DNA of 64,000 bases, taken from positions 1,550,001 through 1,614,000 of the forward strand of contig NZ_CP010836.1 of NCBI RefSeq assembly GCF_000935025.1, written 5' to 3'. Below, one piece after another: positions 8,282 to 17,330 of this stretch. The stretch is from Sphingomonas hengshuiensis (GTDB taxonomy: Bacteria > Pseudomonadota > Alphaproteobacteria > Sphingomonadales > Sphingomonadaceae). Made by a program: the position numbers and the translations under genes. The notes under the pieces were generated by a model. It was not told the origin of the DNA and ran no database searches. It saw nothing but the letters and a program-made list of their open reading frames with translations. Each line of letters begins with the position of its first letter. Position 1 is the stretch's first letter.

Positions 8282-9433
8282 ATGCGAATCAGCAGGCGCG
8301 GTATCATGGCAGGGGGCGCTGCGGTCGTCGCGGCAGCGGTTCCGGTGTCGCGCGCACTGGCGGCGGGGCGTCCGCCGATCGTCAACAGCATCGCGCTCGA
8401 AAAGGGCCGCGTGTGGATCGCCGCGCTGATCGAAGGCAAGGGGCCGCATTTCTTCCTGATCGACACCGGCAGCGCGCTGAGCTTCATAACCGATGACTTC
8501 GCCAAGTCGATCGGACTGGAAAAGACCAAGGGCCAGCCGCGCTACGGGATCGGCGGCGGCGTCAGCGATTATGGCTGGTACATCGCCAAGGAAGTCCGGC
8601 TGGCCAGCGGGACGCGCTTTGCCGACATGGTCTTCGCCGGCGCGCGCTCGATCGATGGCGAGGGCGTCGGCGGCTTTGGCTCGGGCATGTTCACCAGCTA
8701 TGACAGCGACTTCGACTTCGTGAAGGGCGAGTGGCGGGTCTATCCCGACGGGCGGGGCGACTTTGCCGGGCTGAAGAAGCTCCCGTCGCATTTCACCAAG
8801 GAACGGATCGCGCCGCGGATCGAAATCGACGTGTCGATCGACGGCTTCGCGACCGAATTGGTGCTCGATACCGGCGCGTCGATGGATGCGCTGCTGTCGG
8901 GCCGCGCGGCGGCGCGCAGCGGGTTGTGGGACGACAGCAAGCCCTATGCCCCGACCCAGGCCAAGGGGTTCGGGCGCGAGGGCATCCCGTCGCGCTATGT
9001 GCGCGGCACGACGCTGAGCGTGGGCGAGTTCACGTTCGAGCGCCCGCTGGTCATGGTCAACGCGCCGGGCACGGTTTCCCGCCAGAATGGCCTGCTGGGG
9101 CTGGGCGTCCTCCAGCGGCTGAATCTAACGACCCAGGCGTCGAGCGGGACGGTGTGGGCGGCGCGCAACGGCGTGACCAAGGGATGGAATAGCTACCCAT
9201 TGTCGGGGCTGTGGCTGGACCAGCGCAAGGACGGCGGCGCGACGATCGCCGATGTCGGCACCGGGAGCCCCGCGGCGGCGGCGGGGCTGAAAAAGGGCGA
9301 TGTGGTCACCGGCGCCTTCCCCGAACTGCTCCGCGCGATCGCGGGCGGGCCGGGCAAGCAGGTGACGCTGACCGTCGCGAGCGGCGGCGGCGCGCCGCGC
9401 GCGGTGCAATATACGCTGGCGCCCTGGCTATAG
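8282..9433 (+). CDS. Tat-exported retropepsin-like aspartic protease with C-terminal PDZ domain
   Basis: The 383-residue protein opens with a twin-arginine signal (SRRGIMAGGAAVVAAAVP, cleavage near RALAAG). Two aspartic protease motifs follow: FLIDTGS (Asp61) and LVLDTGA (Asp196), so both halves of a retropepsin pair are within one chain. The C-terminal region, about residues 295-380, resembles a PDZ domain (GSPAAAAGLKKGDVV). It should be a periplasmic protease; no target is known. An AAGGAG precedes the ATG. It ends convergently with rsmD across R1 copy b. Confidence 0.8.
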   Translation: MRISRRGIMAGGAAVVAAAVPVSRALAAGRPPIVNSIALEKGRVWIAALIEGKGPHFFLIDTGSALSFITDDFAKSIGLEKTKGQPRYGIGGGVSDYGWYIAKEVRLASGTRFADMVFAGARSIDGEGVGGFGSGMFTSYDSDFDFVKGEWRVYPDGRGDFAGLKKLPSHFTKERIAPRIEIDVSIDGFATELVLDTGASMDALLSGRAAARSGLWDDSKPYAPTQAKGFGREGIPSRYVRGTTLSVGEFTFERPLVMVNAPGTVSRQNGLLGLGVLQRLNLTTQASSGTVWAARNGVTKGWNSYPLSGLWLDQRKDGGATIADVGTGSPAAAAGLKKGDVVTGAFPELLRAIAGGPGKQVTLTVASGGGAPRAVQYTLAPWL

Positions 9434-9480
9434 GGCGGGGCGCTCGCGGTCAGGGGCGGGGGTGTCGCATTGCACCGTCG

Positions 9481-9577
9481 TCACCCTCACCCTTCCGCGG
9501 CTTCGCCGCTCCCTCCCTCTCCCAACGGGAGAGGGAAGGGGCCCGCCGCCGAAGGCGGTGGGAAGGGTGAGGGCGAC
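9481..9577. repeat. R1 dispersed palindromic repeat, copy b
   Basis: This is a compact 97-bp copy: TCACCCTCACCCTTCCGCGG at the left, GGAAGGGTGAGGG at the right, with CCCTCTCCC-AACG-GGAGAGGG and CCGCCG-AAGGCGG stems inside. It lies between the convergent stops of the protease gene and rsmD, the same setting as copy a. Confidence 0.85.
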
Positions 9578-9593
9578 GCGCTCAGATCTGCGG

Positions 9594-10133
9594 TCAGGCC
9601 GGGCGGAGCAGGGTCAGCCGGGCCTTGCCGTGGACGCGGGTGGCGTCGGCGACATAGCCCGCGATGTCGAGTTCCTCGGCCTTGGCCGTCTCGATGCTGA
9701 TCCAGGTCGCGGGGCCGACCCAGCCGAGCCGTCCCAGCTTGTCGAGCGCGACGGCGCCCGCGCCGGTGCCATAGGGCGGGTCCATCAGGATGACGTCGAG
9801 CGGCTTGGGCGCCGCGCCGAGCGCCAGCACCGAGGTCGGGCGGACATCGGCGCCGGTCGCGCCCAGCTTGGCGATATTGGCCTTGAGCGCGTCGATCGCG
9901 GCGCGGTCCTGCTCGACGAACAGGCAGGTCGCGGCACCGCGCGACAATGCTTCCAGCCCCAGCGCGCCCGACCCGGCGAACAGATCGGCGACGGCGAGCC
10001 CCTCGAAACTGCCCAGCCGGCTGGTGAGCATCGAGAACAGCGCCTCGCGCATGCGATCCGCCGTGGGGCGCGTGACCTCGCCCTTTGGCGCGATGAGCGG
10101 ACGGCCGCGCCAGGTGCCGGAGATGATGCGCAT
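9594..10133 (-). CDS. rsmD: 16S rRNA (guanine966-N2)-methyltransferase RsmD
   Basis: The 179-residue enzyme methylates G966 of 16S rRNA. It begins with the family's MRIISGTWRGRPL, then has the RPTADRMREALFSML segment, the SAM-binding DLFAGSGALGLEALSRGA (motif I) and the catalytic DPPYG (motif IV). Its ATG overlaps the rluB stop codon (TAATG), so the two RNA-modification genes are likely translated together. Confidence 0.95.
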   Translation of the reverse strand: MRIISGTWRGRPLIAPKGEVTRPTADRMREALFSMLTSRLGSFEGLAVADLFAGSGALGLEALSRGAATCLFVEQDRAAIDALKANIAKLGATGADVRPTSVLALGAAPKPLDVILMDPPYGTGAGAVALDKLGRLGWVGPATWISIETAKAEELDIAGYVADATRVHGKARLTLLRPA

Positions 10134-11653
10134 TATTTACGGGTCCGGGTTGGGCGGGGAGGACGCGCGGGGCGCCCGCGACCATCGGCGGGACCGCCGC
10201 TGCGCGGCTTGCCGCCGGGTTTCGGCTTGGGGCCGGTGCCGGGCGGACCGCTTCGCGGGGGACGCGTCGTGCGCGGACGATCGGCGATCTCGCCGGCGCG
10301 CGGCTCCAGCGTATCGCGGTGCGCGCGGGCGCGGGCAGCGCGGGCGGGCTTGGCGACGTCGCCGGCGGTCTCGCGCGGGGCATAGGGCTTGGCGCCGGGG
10401 GTCTGGCGCGGCGTGAACTGCGGCGCGCGGGGCGTACGCTCGGGACGCGCCGCCTCGCGCTGGTCGGGCCGGGTGCGGGGCGCGGCGGCGGGGCCGTCGC
10501 GGCGCGGGCGATCATCCCCAGGCCGAACCGGGCGCGCGCGGACGCCGGGGCCAGGGGCGTCGCGGCGAGGCTGTGGCGCGTCCCGGCGAGGCTGATCGGC
10601 GTCCCTGCGGGGCTGGGGCGCATCACGGCGGGGCCGTTCGCTGTCGCGGGGAGGCCGTTCGGTTCCTGGCGGCAGGGTGCGGCCACGCCCGCGCGCGGCG
10701 CCGGGGGGCGGGCCTTCCTCCCGAGGACGCTCGGCCACGGGTGCGGGGCGGGGGCGCGGGGCGGCGGGTGCCGCAGGCCGCGAGCGCGGACGCTCGGGCT
10801 CGACGGCATTGGCGCGGGCGCGCTGCGGCGCGTCGGAGTCGGCACGTGGGCGCGGCTCGGCCACGCGGGCACGGACCGAGAATTGCAGGTTCGACGCCGC
10901 CTTGCCGCCGCCCGGCTTCGCCAGCACGGTGCGGAAGGTGGTGAGGTCGCTCTGGCGGATCTCGTCGACATCGCCCGGCGGCAGGTCGCCCAGGTAGAAG
11001 GGGCCATAGCGGGTGCGGATCAGCCGGCTGACCTGGAGCCCGAGATGTTCGAGCACGCGCCGCACTTCGCGGTTCTTGCCCTCGGTCAGCGTCATTTCGA
11101 TCCACAGGTTCGCGCCCGTGCGCCGTTCGATATTGGCGTTGATCGATCCGTAGCGCACGCCCTCGATCTCGATGCCGAGCATCAGGTCTTCGAGCTGCTC
11201 CTGGCTGACCTGGCCGTAAGCGCGGGCGCGATAGCTGCGCTCGACTCCGACCGAGGGCAGTTCGAGCGCGCGCTTCAGCTCGCCATCGGTGGTGAGGAGC
11301 AACAGCCCCTCGGTGTTCAGGTCGAGCCGGCCGACGGGCATGACGCGCGGGAGGCCCGGCGGCAGATTGTCGTAGATCGTCGGGCGCCCGGTAAAGTCGC
11401 GCTCCGCCGTCAGCAGCCCGGCGGGCTTGTGATAGCGGAACAGCCGGGCCGGGGCCGGGGCCGCGACCGGATCGCCGTCGACGGTCACGCCGTCGAGCGA
11501 GGCCAGCAACGTCGCCGGGGTATCTAGAGGGACGCCGTTCAGGGCGATACGCCCCTCGGCAATCATGCGCTCGATCTCACGACGCGACGCGATTCCGGCA
11601 CGGGCGAGCAGCTTTGCGATGCGCTGGGTTTCGGGGGGGCTGGTTGGGGACAC
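10133..11653 (-). CDS. rluB: 23S rRNA pseudouridine synthase RluB-like, with long Arg/Pro-rich tail
   Basis: The 506-residue protein has an S4 RNA-binding domain (about residues 10-55), then the RsuA/RluB catalytic core with GRLDLNTEGLLLL, where Asp111 is the expected nucleophile. The core ends near residue 245. The remaining 260 residues are low-complexity, rich in Arg, Pro, Ala, Gly and Asp, and include a 7-residue tandem repeat (RRDAPQP). E. coli RluB is about 290 residues, so the tail is unusually long. A GTG start at 11653 precedes the S4 domain by nine codons; the frame is open upstream without a better start. RluE or RluF specificity cannot be excluded. Confidence 0.88.
   Translation of the reverse strand: MSPTSPPETQRIAKLLARAGIASRREIERMIAEGRIALNGVPLDTPATLLASLDGVTVDGDPVAAPAPARLFRYHKPAGLLTAERDFTGRPTIYDNLPPGLPRVMPVGRLDLNTEGLLLLTTDGELKRALELPSVGVERSYRARAYGQVSQEQLEDLMLGIEIEGVRYGSINANIERRTGANLWIEMTLTEGKNREVRRVLEHLGLQVSRLIRTRYGPFYLGDLPPGDVDEIRQSDLTTFRTVLAKPGGGKAASNLQFSVRARVAEPRPRADSDAPQRARANAVEPERPRSRPAAPAAPRPRPAPVAERPREEGPPPGAARGRGRTLPPGTERPPRDSERPRRDAPQPRRDADQPRRDAPQPRRDAPGPGVRARPVRPGDDRPRRDGPAAAPRTRPDQREAARPERTPRAPQFTPRQTPGAKPYAPRETAGDVAKPARAARARAHRDTLEPRAGEIADRPRTTRPPRSGPPGTGPKPKPGGKPRSGGPADGRGRPARPPRPTRTRK
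10552..10656. repeat. 21-bp tandem repeat inside rluB tail
   Basis: About five 21-bp units encode 7-residue repeats: PRDSERP, RRDAPQP, RRDADQP, RRDAPQP and RRDAPGP, read on the minus strand. Edges are approximate. Such in-frame repeats can expand or contract without breaking the gene. Confidence 0.7.
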
Positions 11654-11773
11654 TCGCGCGATATAGCGATAATGTCGGGTCGAGCAAAAAATATTGCGGC
11701 GCTGAAAGGGTTTTCGCGCGTTACGGAGGTGTCGGGGGGCGTTTCTGCGCTGCCCCGGGTGAAGGCGGGGCTT

Positions 11774-12205
11774 ATGTTGTTCGGTAAGAAGAAGCGTCTG
11801 ATCGAGCGGGTCTTGATCGTGGAGGACGAACCTTTGGTTGCGTTCGATACCGAGCATTTCCTGGGGGCCGAGGGTTTTCAGATCGTGGCGACGGTCGATT
11901 CGGTCGTCGATGCGCTGGCCGCGATCGGCAGCGGCGCCGCGATCGAGCTTGTGCTGGTCGACGTCAACCTGTCCGACGGAAGCGGGGTCGATGTCGCCCG
12001 TGCGGCGCATGCCGCGGGCATCCAGGTGTTGTTCGTGACGGGCAATTGCCCGGGCGAGGCGAAGTCGCTGGCGGCGGGATGCCTGTCCAAACCCTATTCG
12101 CCGCGCGACCTGCTGGCCGCGATCGGCGCAATCGAGGCAGTGACCGGCGGGATGGACCCGAAGCGGCTGCCGACCGGATTCAGCCTGTTCCGCTCGGCGG
12201 CGTAG
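11774..12205 (+). CDS. Single-domain response regulator
   Basis: The 143-residue protein is one receiver domain: acidic pocket VEDEP (residues 16-20), phospho-acceptor Asp63 (LVDVNLSDGSG), Thr near 89 (FVTGN) and Lys106 (CLSKPYSP). No output domain follows, so it should signal through protein contacts. The ATG at 11774 directly precedes the domain; an in-frame start 34 codons upstream would add a tail unlike receiver proteins. It is divergent from rluB. The partner kinase is not identifiable here. Confidence 0.85.
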   Translation: MLFGKKKRLIERVLIVEDEPLVAFDTEHFLGAEGFQIVATVDSVVDALAAIGSGAAIELVLVDVNLSDGSGVDVARAAHAAGIQVLFVTGNCPGEAKSLAAGCLSKPYSPRDLLAAIGAIEAVTGGMDPKRLPTGFSLFRSAA

Positions 12206-12208
12206 CGA

Positions 12209-12358
12209 TCAGCGGAGCAGCACCACCGCGATAATCGCCGCCCAGAAGATCGACGACAGCCCCAGCGCGATGAGGAGTCCCATCATCGGGGGAAGACGTT
12301 CCGGCGGCGCGCCCGCGGACTGGGCGTGGATCGGGTGGTGCGGACGACGGAGCGGCAT
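12209..12358 (-). CDS. Small membrane protein, 49 aa
   Basis: The frame encodes a basic, His- and Pro-rich N-terminus followed by one strong C-terminal hydrophobic helix (MMGLLIALGLSSIFWAAIIA). A shorter version could start at the internal Met-Met. It lies tail to tail with the response regulator, three bases apart. The ribosome-binding site is weak. No family is recognised. Confidence 0.4.
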   Translation of the reverse strand: MPLRRPHHPIHAQSAGAPPERLPPMMGLLIALGLSSIFWAAIIAVVLLR

Positions 12359-12586
12359 GGCGGGCGATCCTGTTGAGCTTGCTCCTTTATAGCCCACCCG
12401 CGGGCGCGGCGGCATTGGGGGAAACCCCGATCCGCATTCCCCCGAGGGTGCGCGCCCGCGCGCGTCGGGCGCCCTCCGGCGTACCCCTGTGCGACGCGCC
12501 GCATACGCACACCGCCGGGCGCATTCATGGCTATCCTTCCCCCAGCTTTTCGCTAGTTTCCACGCCATTGAAGCGAGGGTGCAAGG

Positions 12587-14245
12587 TTGAGCGACAGACT
12601 AAAGGGGTGGGCGCTGCTGCGCGCTGCGTTGCGCAATCGCAAGACGGGCGCGATGCTCGTGCTGGGTTTTGCATCGGGGCTGCCGTTCGTGCTGCTGATC
12701 GGGACGCTCAACGCGTGGCTGGGCGAGCTCAAGGTGAGCCTGGCGACGATCGGCGTGCTGTCGTGGATCGGGCTGGCCTATGCCTTCAAATTCCTGTGGT
12801 CGCCGGTGGTCGACCGACTGCGCCTGCCGCTGCTCGGGCGGCTAGGGCGGCGGCGATCGTGGCTGGTGCTGTGCCAGGGCGCGCTGGCGGCGTTGCTGTG
12901 GATGCTCGCCGCGACCGATCCCGTGACGGCGATCGGCAGCTTCGCCGTGCTGGCGGTGATCGCGGCGTTCCTTTCGGCGACGCAGGACGTGGTGATCGAC
13001 GCCTGGCGGATCGAAGTCGCCGACGAAGCCGCGACGGTCGAGCTGCTCTCGGCGATCTACCAGCTCGGCAACCGGTTCGCGGCGCTCACCGGGGGGGCGC
13101 TCGCGCTGGTGCTGGCGGCGCGGGTGAGCTGGCCGACGGTCTATGTCGGGTTCGGCTTCGTGATGCTCGCGGCACTCGCGATGACGCTGTTCATCCCCGA
13201 GGCGAAGCGCGATGCCGCCGACGAAACCTCGCCGCTGGCGGGGCATTCGGTGCCCGCGCGGCAACAGCGCGGGATCGCGCTGGGGATCGTGGCGCTGTGC
13301 TGGACCTGGGCGATCTTCATGCTCGGCAGCTTCATGGTAGCGGCGCTCACGCCCCCCGCGCCAGGCGCGACCGCACCGTCCGCCGGGGCGTTCACCCAGA
13401 CCTGGGGGCCGTGGATCATCGTCGCCACGGTGATCCTGCCCGCAATGGTTGCGGGATGGACCAACCGGCTGCCGCGCGCGGCCGGTGCGGAGCCGGGCGC
13501 GGGCGCACTCCAGGCCTTTGCCAATCATAGCTATCGCGCGCTGATCCTGCCGCTGGCCGAGATCGTCCAGCGGCTGCGCTGGGGCGCGTTGCTCGTGCTC
13601 GCGGTGATCCTGCTCTATCGCATCGCCGACTCGATCTGGGCGCCGTTCGCCTTTCCCTTCTATCTCGGCGAGCTGCGCTATTCGAACGACGAAGTCGCGT
13701 TCGCGTCGAAGATATTCGGGGTGGTGATGACGATCGTCGGGGTTGCGCTGGGCGGGGTGATGCTCGCGGCATGGGGGCGGATGCCGACGCTGCTGGTCGG
13801 CGGGATCGTCGCGGCGATCTCGAACCTGCTCTATGCCGACCTCGCGCTGGGCGGGGCGGGGATCGACGGGTTCAGCCATTTGCTGATGCTGCACCAGACG
13901 GGGGTGGAGCCGCGGATGCTGCGGCTGATGGTCGCGATCTCGGGCGAGAACATCGCCGGCGGGCTCGCGGGGACGGCGTTCGTCGCCTATATTTCCTCGA
14001 TCACCGCGCGCGAATATAGCGCGGTCCAATATGCCCTGCTCTCGTCGATGACCTTCCTGGTCGGGGCGCTGGGCCGCGCCGCGACGGGCGAGGCGATCGA
14101 GCAGTTCGGCTATGCCAGCATCTTCTTCCTGACCGCCGGGCTGGGCGGCGTGGCGGTGGTGCTGGTGCTCGCCGAATGGTGGCGCGAGGCGGCGTCGGCG
14201 CGGGCGGTGGCGGACCGGGTGCGTGCCGAGGAAGCTGCGGCCTGA
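12587..14245 (+). CDS. ampG: AmpG-type muropeptide MFS permease
   Basis: The 552-residue inner-membrane protein carries the AmpG hallmarks: LGFASGLPFVLLIGTLNAWL at the first membrane segment, GLAYAFKFLWSPVVDR, and the ATQDVVIDAWRIE motif. AmpG imports anhydro-muropeptides from cell-wall turnover for recycling and beta-lactamase induction. The start is a TTG at 12587. Its stop overlaps the ATG of the following TPR gene (TGATG), which suggests coupling. A lytic transglycosylase that could supply substrate lies at 39158. Confidence 0.9.
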   Translation: MSDRLKGWALLRAALRNRKTGAMLVLGFASGLPFVLLIGTLNAWLGELKVSLATIGVLSWIGLAYAFKFLWSPVVDRLRLPLLGRLGRRRSWLVLCQGALAALLWMLAATDPVTAIGSFAVLAVIAAFLSATQDVVIDAWRIEVADEAATVELLSAIYQLGNRFAALTGGALALVLAARVSWPTVYVGFGFVMLAALAMTLFIPEAKRDAADETSPLAGHSVPARQQRGIALGIVALCWTWAIFMLGSFMVAALTPPAPGATAPSAGAFTQTWGPWIIVATVILPAMVAGWTNRLPRAAGAEPGAGALQAFANHSYRALILPLAEIVQRLRWGALLVLAVILLYRIADSIWAPFAFPFYLGELRYSNDEVAFASKIFGVVMTIVGVALGGVMLAAWGRMPTLLVGGIVAAISNLLYADLALGGAGIDGFSHLLMLHQTGVEPRMLRLMVAISGENIAGGLAGTAFVAYISSITAREYSAVQYALLSSMTFLVGALGRAATGEAIEQFGYASIFFLTAGLGGVAVVLVLAEWWREAASARAVADRVRAEEAAA

Positions 14246-15006
14246 TGCATTACCTGCTCGTCATCGGGTTGCAGGTCCTCTGCATCGTCCATCTGATGCG
14301 CAACAGCCGCAACCCGCTGTGGCTGAGTGCGTTGATCTTCCTGCCTGTCGTGAGCGCGCTCGCCTATTTCGTGGTCGAGATCCTGCCGACAATGGGGAGT
14401 AACCGCCATGTCCGCACCGCCCGTGCCGTCGCCGTCGCAAAGCTCGATCCCGAGCGCGACCTTCGCGCGGCGCGCGATGCGCTCGACCTCGCCGATACCG
14501 CGGGCAACCGGCTTCGTGTCGCCGAAGCGCTCGCCGCGCTGGGGCGGCATGCCGAGGCCGTGCCCCTGTACCGCGAGAGCATCAGCATGACCGCGGGCGA
14601 CCCCGACGTGCCCACCCAGGTCAAGCTCGCCGCATCCTTGTTCGACCTGGGGCAGGGGGCCGAGGCGCTCGCGCTGCTCGACAGTTTGGAGGAAGCCTCG
14701 GGACAGAGCGAGCGTGACCGCCGCGCGCTGCTCCGCGCTCGGGCACTCGACCATCAGGGGCGCAAGGACGAGGCGCTGGCGCTCTATGCCGATATCGTGA
14801 CGCGGATGCCGGGCGAGGAGGCGCGGTGCCGCTATGCCGCGCTGCTGATCGAGCAGGGCTGGGACCGCAAGGCGCTGAAAGTGCTGGAAGAAGTCGAGGC
14901 GCGGATGAAGCGGCTCGACCGGCAGCAGCGTGCCGCCGATGCGGGCATGTATCGCTGGGCGACCGAGGCGCTCGCGGGGTTGCGCGCGCGCGGGGTTTCG
15001 GCATGA
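14245..15006 (+). CDS. TPR-containing membrane protein
   Basis: The 253-residue protein has two N-terminal hydrophobic segments (residues 1-20 and 28-48) and then a soluble helical domain with tetratricopeptide-like repeats (ALAALGRHAEAVPLYRESI; ALDHQGRKDEALALYADIV). It overlaps ampG upstream and the next gene downstream (ATGA), so the three form one transcription unit. A role with AmpG in wall recycling is only suggested by position. Confidence 0.75.
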   Translation: MHYLLVIGLQVLCIVHLMRNSRNPLWLSALIFLPVVSALAYFVVEILPTMGSNRHVRTARAVAVAKLDPERDLRAARDALDLADTAGNRLRVAEALAALGRHAEAVPLYRESISMTAGDPDVPTQVKLAASLFDLGQGAEALALLDSLEEASGQSERDRRALLRARALDHQGRKDEALALYADIVTRMPGEEARCRYAALLIEQGWDRKALKVLEEVEARMKRLDRQQRAADAGMYRWATEALAGLRARGVSA

Positions 15007-15491
15007 AGCGCTGGATCGCGCTTGCGGCGGTGGTCATGGCCGCGCTGGCCGCGTGGTTCTGGTTCTCGCCGCAGGTCACGCTGTGGCAGCTCAAGCGCGC
15101 AGCAGACGCCGGCGATGTCGCCGCGCTGTCGGCGCATATCGATTATCCCGCGTTGCGCGAAAGCGTGAAGGGCGAGGTGCGCGGCAAGCTCGACGCGCGC
15201 GGCGGCGGGCTGGAGGCGCTGGCCGGGGCGCTCGTCGAGCGGCTCGGCGATCCGCTGGTCGATGCGATGGTGACGCCGCAGGGAATGCGGATGGTCTTCG
15301 CAAGCGCGACCACGCCTCGCGCCGACGGCACCCGCCAGGGCCCGCCGCTGGGGATGAAGGCCGAGGCGATGCGCATTCGCCGCGAGTCGCTGTCTCAGTT
15401 CGCGCTCGTCGACCCCGCGCGGCCGGGCGCCGAACTGATGTTCGGCTATCGCGGCCTGGGGTGGAAGCTGGTGGGCGTCCGCCTGCCCTAG
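15003..15491 (+). CDS. DUF2939-like exported or membrane-anchored protein
   Basis: The 162-residue protein has an N-terminal membrane segment (RWIALAAVVMAALAAWFWF), followed by LWQLKRAADAGDVAALSAHI and a stretch typical of DUF2939 proteins (DYPALRESVKGEVRGKL). That family has no known function. The ATG overlaps the stop of the TPR gene. It probably faces the periplasm. Confidence 0.72.
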   Translation: MKRWIALAAVVMAALAAWFWFSPQVTLWQLKRAADAGDVAALSAHIDYPALRESVKGEVRGKLDARGGGLEALAGALVERLGDPLVDAMVTPQGMRMVFASATTPRADGTRQGPPLGMKAEAMRIRRESLSQFALVDPARPGAELMFGYRGLGWKLVGVRLP

Positions 15492-15928
15492 CTGTCCTCC
15501 CGGCCCTCTAGCGGAAGCGCGAGGTCGGCAAAGGCGTTGGCGAGCGCGTGCGCGGTGAGCGCGACCCCCGTCGCGTCGCGCACCCCGAGCAGGTCGGCGA
15601 GCAGCATCCCCGCGCTGCCCGGATTGGTCCGCACCCGCGCCAATATGTCGAGCAGGATCGCCTCTGATCCCGTCATCCGCGCGCAGCACCACGGTGCGAT
15701 CTGGATCGGCCCGGCGGCCACCGCCGACATCTCCGCCATCAGCGCGCGGAGCAGCACCAGCGGACGCTGGAACCCCCGCCCGAACGCCGTGACAAAGGCG
15801 TGCGCGGCGCAGGCGTCGTTCAGCCCGTGCGCGCCCATCTGGCGAATTCCGAACAGCACCAGCCGGGCGGCGGGATCATCGGGTTGCAGCGCCGGAAGCG
15901 CGGCGGACAGGGTATTGGTAGCGGACAT
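15488..15928 (-). CDS. Conserved hypothetical soluble protein, 146 aa
   Basis: The protein is mostly helical, with four or five amphipathic segments and no signal peptide or membrane helix. An ICCAR-like stretch (APWCCARMTGSE) holds two adjacent cysteines. It resembles a short family seen in sphingomonads (possibly DUF6628; from memory and uncertain). It ends convergently with the DUF2939 gene, overlapping by four bases. No function can be given. Confidence 0.65.
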   Translation of the reverse strand: MSATNTLSAALPALQPDDPAARLVLFGIRQMGAHGLNDACAAHAFVTAFGRGFQRPLVLLRALMAEMSAVAAGPIQIAPWCCARMTGSEAILLDILARVRTNPGSAGMLLADLLGVRDATGVALTAHALANAFADLALPLEGREDS

Positions 15929-16001
15929 GCTCTCGACTCCCGCGGTTGCGATCCGCCGAGTGTCACCAGTTCGCTATTGCAAGTCAATCGCAATAAAGCG
16001 G

Positions 16002-17327
16002 TCAGTCGGGCAGTTCGTCGTTCGCCTGGAGTACCGTGCCGGCCAGATAGAGCGAGCCGAGGACGAGCAGCCGCACCGGCCCCGGTCCACCCAGTGTCGC
16101 CGCCTGGCGCACCGCTGCGGATACATCGGGCGCGGTCGCGACCTGCGGAATCCCGATCGCGGTCGCGTGCGCCGCGATCGCCTCGGGCGCGTGATGCTCA
16201 TGCCCCGGCACCGGCACCGCGATCAGTCCCTCGGCAAGCGCCGCGAACGGGCCGAGCAATCCCGCCATATCCTTGTTCGCGAGCATGCCCAGCACCAGCC
16301 ATACGCGCGCGCCGCGAAGCTGTTCGGCCAGCGCCGCGCTCACGGCGGCAGCGGCGGCTTCGTTATGCCCCCCGTCGAGCCAGATCGTGCTCCCCTCGGG
16401 AAGCAGGCCGGTCAGCGGACCCGGCGCCAGCCGCTGCATCCGCGCCGGCCAGCGCGCCCCGCGCGACGCCGCCTGGAGCGCGGCGAGCGGCAGCGACAGC
16501 GCGCGCTGGTGGCGCAGCATCGCGATGGCGAGCGCGAGATTGGTGCGTTGATGCTTGCCCACCAAAGCGGGTGCAGGCGCGGCGACCATCCCCTGCGCGT
16601 CGCGATAGGCGATGCCGTCATGCAGTTCGGCGAGCGACCACTCCTGCGCCTTGCGGTACAGCGGGGCACCCGCGGCGGCGGCGACATCCGCGATCCGCGC
16701 CGCTACCGGCTCGGGGTATTGCAGCGTCACCAGCGGCACGCCACGCTTGGCGATCCCCGCCTTCTCGCCGGCAATGTCGAGGAGCGTATCGCCGAGGAAC
16801 GACTGGTGGTCGATGCCCAGCTGCGCGATTCCCGTCACCGCGGGCGCCGGAATGACGTTGGTCGCGTCGAGCCGCCCGCCCAGTCCGACTTCGATGATGC
16901 AGGCATCCGCCGGGGTCCGCGCAAAGGCGAGGAACGCGGCGGCGGTGGTGACTTCGAAAAAGCTTGCGCCGATATCGCCGCCCGCATCGAGCACTTCGGC
17001 GAGCAAAGGCGCCAGCGCGGCATCCTCGATCAGGCGACCGGCGATCCGGATACGCTCGTTGAAGCGCACCAGATGCGGGCTCGAATAGACATGCGCGGTC
17101 AGCCCCGCCGCCTCGATCGCGGCACGCAGGAACGCACAGGTCGATCCCTTGCCGTTGGTCCCCGCGACATGGAACACCGGGGGCAGGCGCAGATGCGGAT
17201 CGCCGACGCGCGCGAGCAACCGGGTGATGCGCTCCAGCCCGAGAATGTCGGCACCCGGCGACAGCGCGGCCAGCCGGTCGAGCTGGCGCTGTACCGCGGG
17301 ATCGGTGGAAACGGCGAAATCAGCCAC
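16002..17327 (-). CDS. folC: Bifunctional folylpolyglutamate / dihydrofolate synthase FolC
   Basis: The 441-residue ligase adds glutamate to folates. The P-loop VAGTNGKGSTCAF, the omega-loop segment SSPHLVRFNERIRI, the FEVTTAAAFLAF segment and the DGGHNEAA motif are present in order. The start is a GTG at 17327; the preceding bases belong to R1 copy c, which supplies GGGGAGAGGG as the likely ribosome-binding site. It is the last gene of the lapA-pyrF-trpFBA-accD-folC series. Confidence 0.93.
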   Translation of the reverse strand: MADFAVSTDPAVQRQLDRLAALSPGADILGLERITRLLARVGDPHLRLPPVFHVAGTNGKGSTCAFLRAAIEAAGLTAHVYSSPHLVRFNERIRIAGRLIEDAALAPLLAEVLDAGGDIGASFFEVTTAAAFLAFARTPADACIIEVGLGGRLDATNVIPAPAVTGIAQLGIDHQSFLGDTLLDIAGEKAGIAKRGVPLVTLQYPEPVAARIADVAAAAGAPLYRKAQEWSLAELHDGIAYRDAQGMVAAPAPALVGKHQRTNLALAIAMLRHQRALSLPLAALQAASRGARWPARMQRLAPGPLTGLLPEGSTIWLDGGHNEAAAAAVSAALAEQLRGARVWLVLGMLANKDMAGLLGPFAALAEGLIAVPVPGHEHHAPEAIAAHATAIGIPQVATAPDVSAAVRQAATLGGPGPVRLLVLGSLYLAGTVLQANDELPD

Positions 17328-17330
17328 TAC

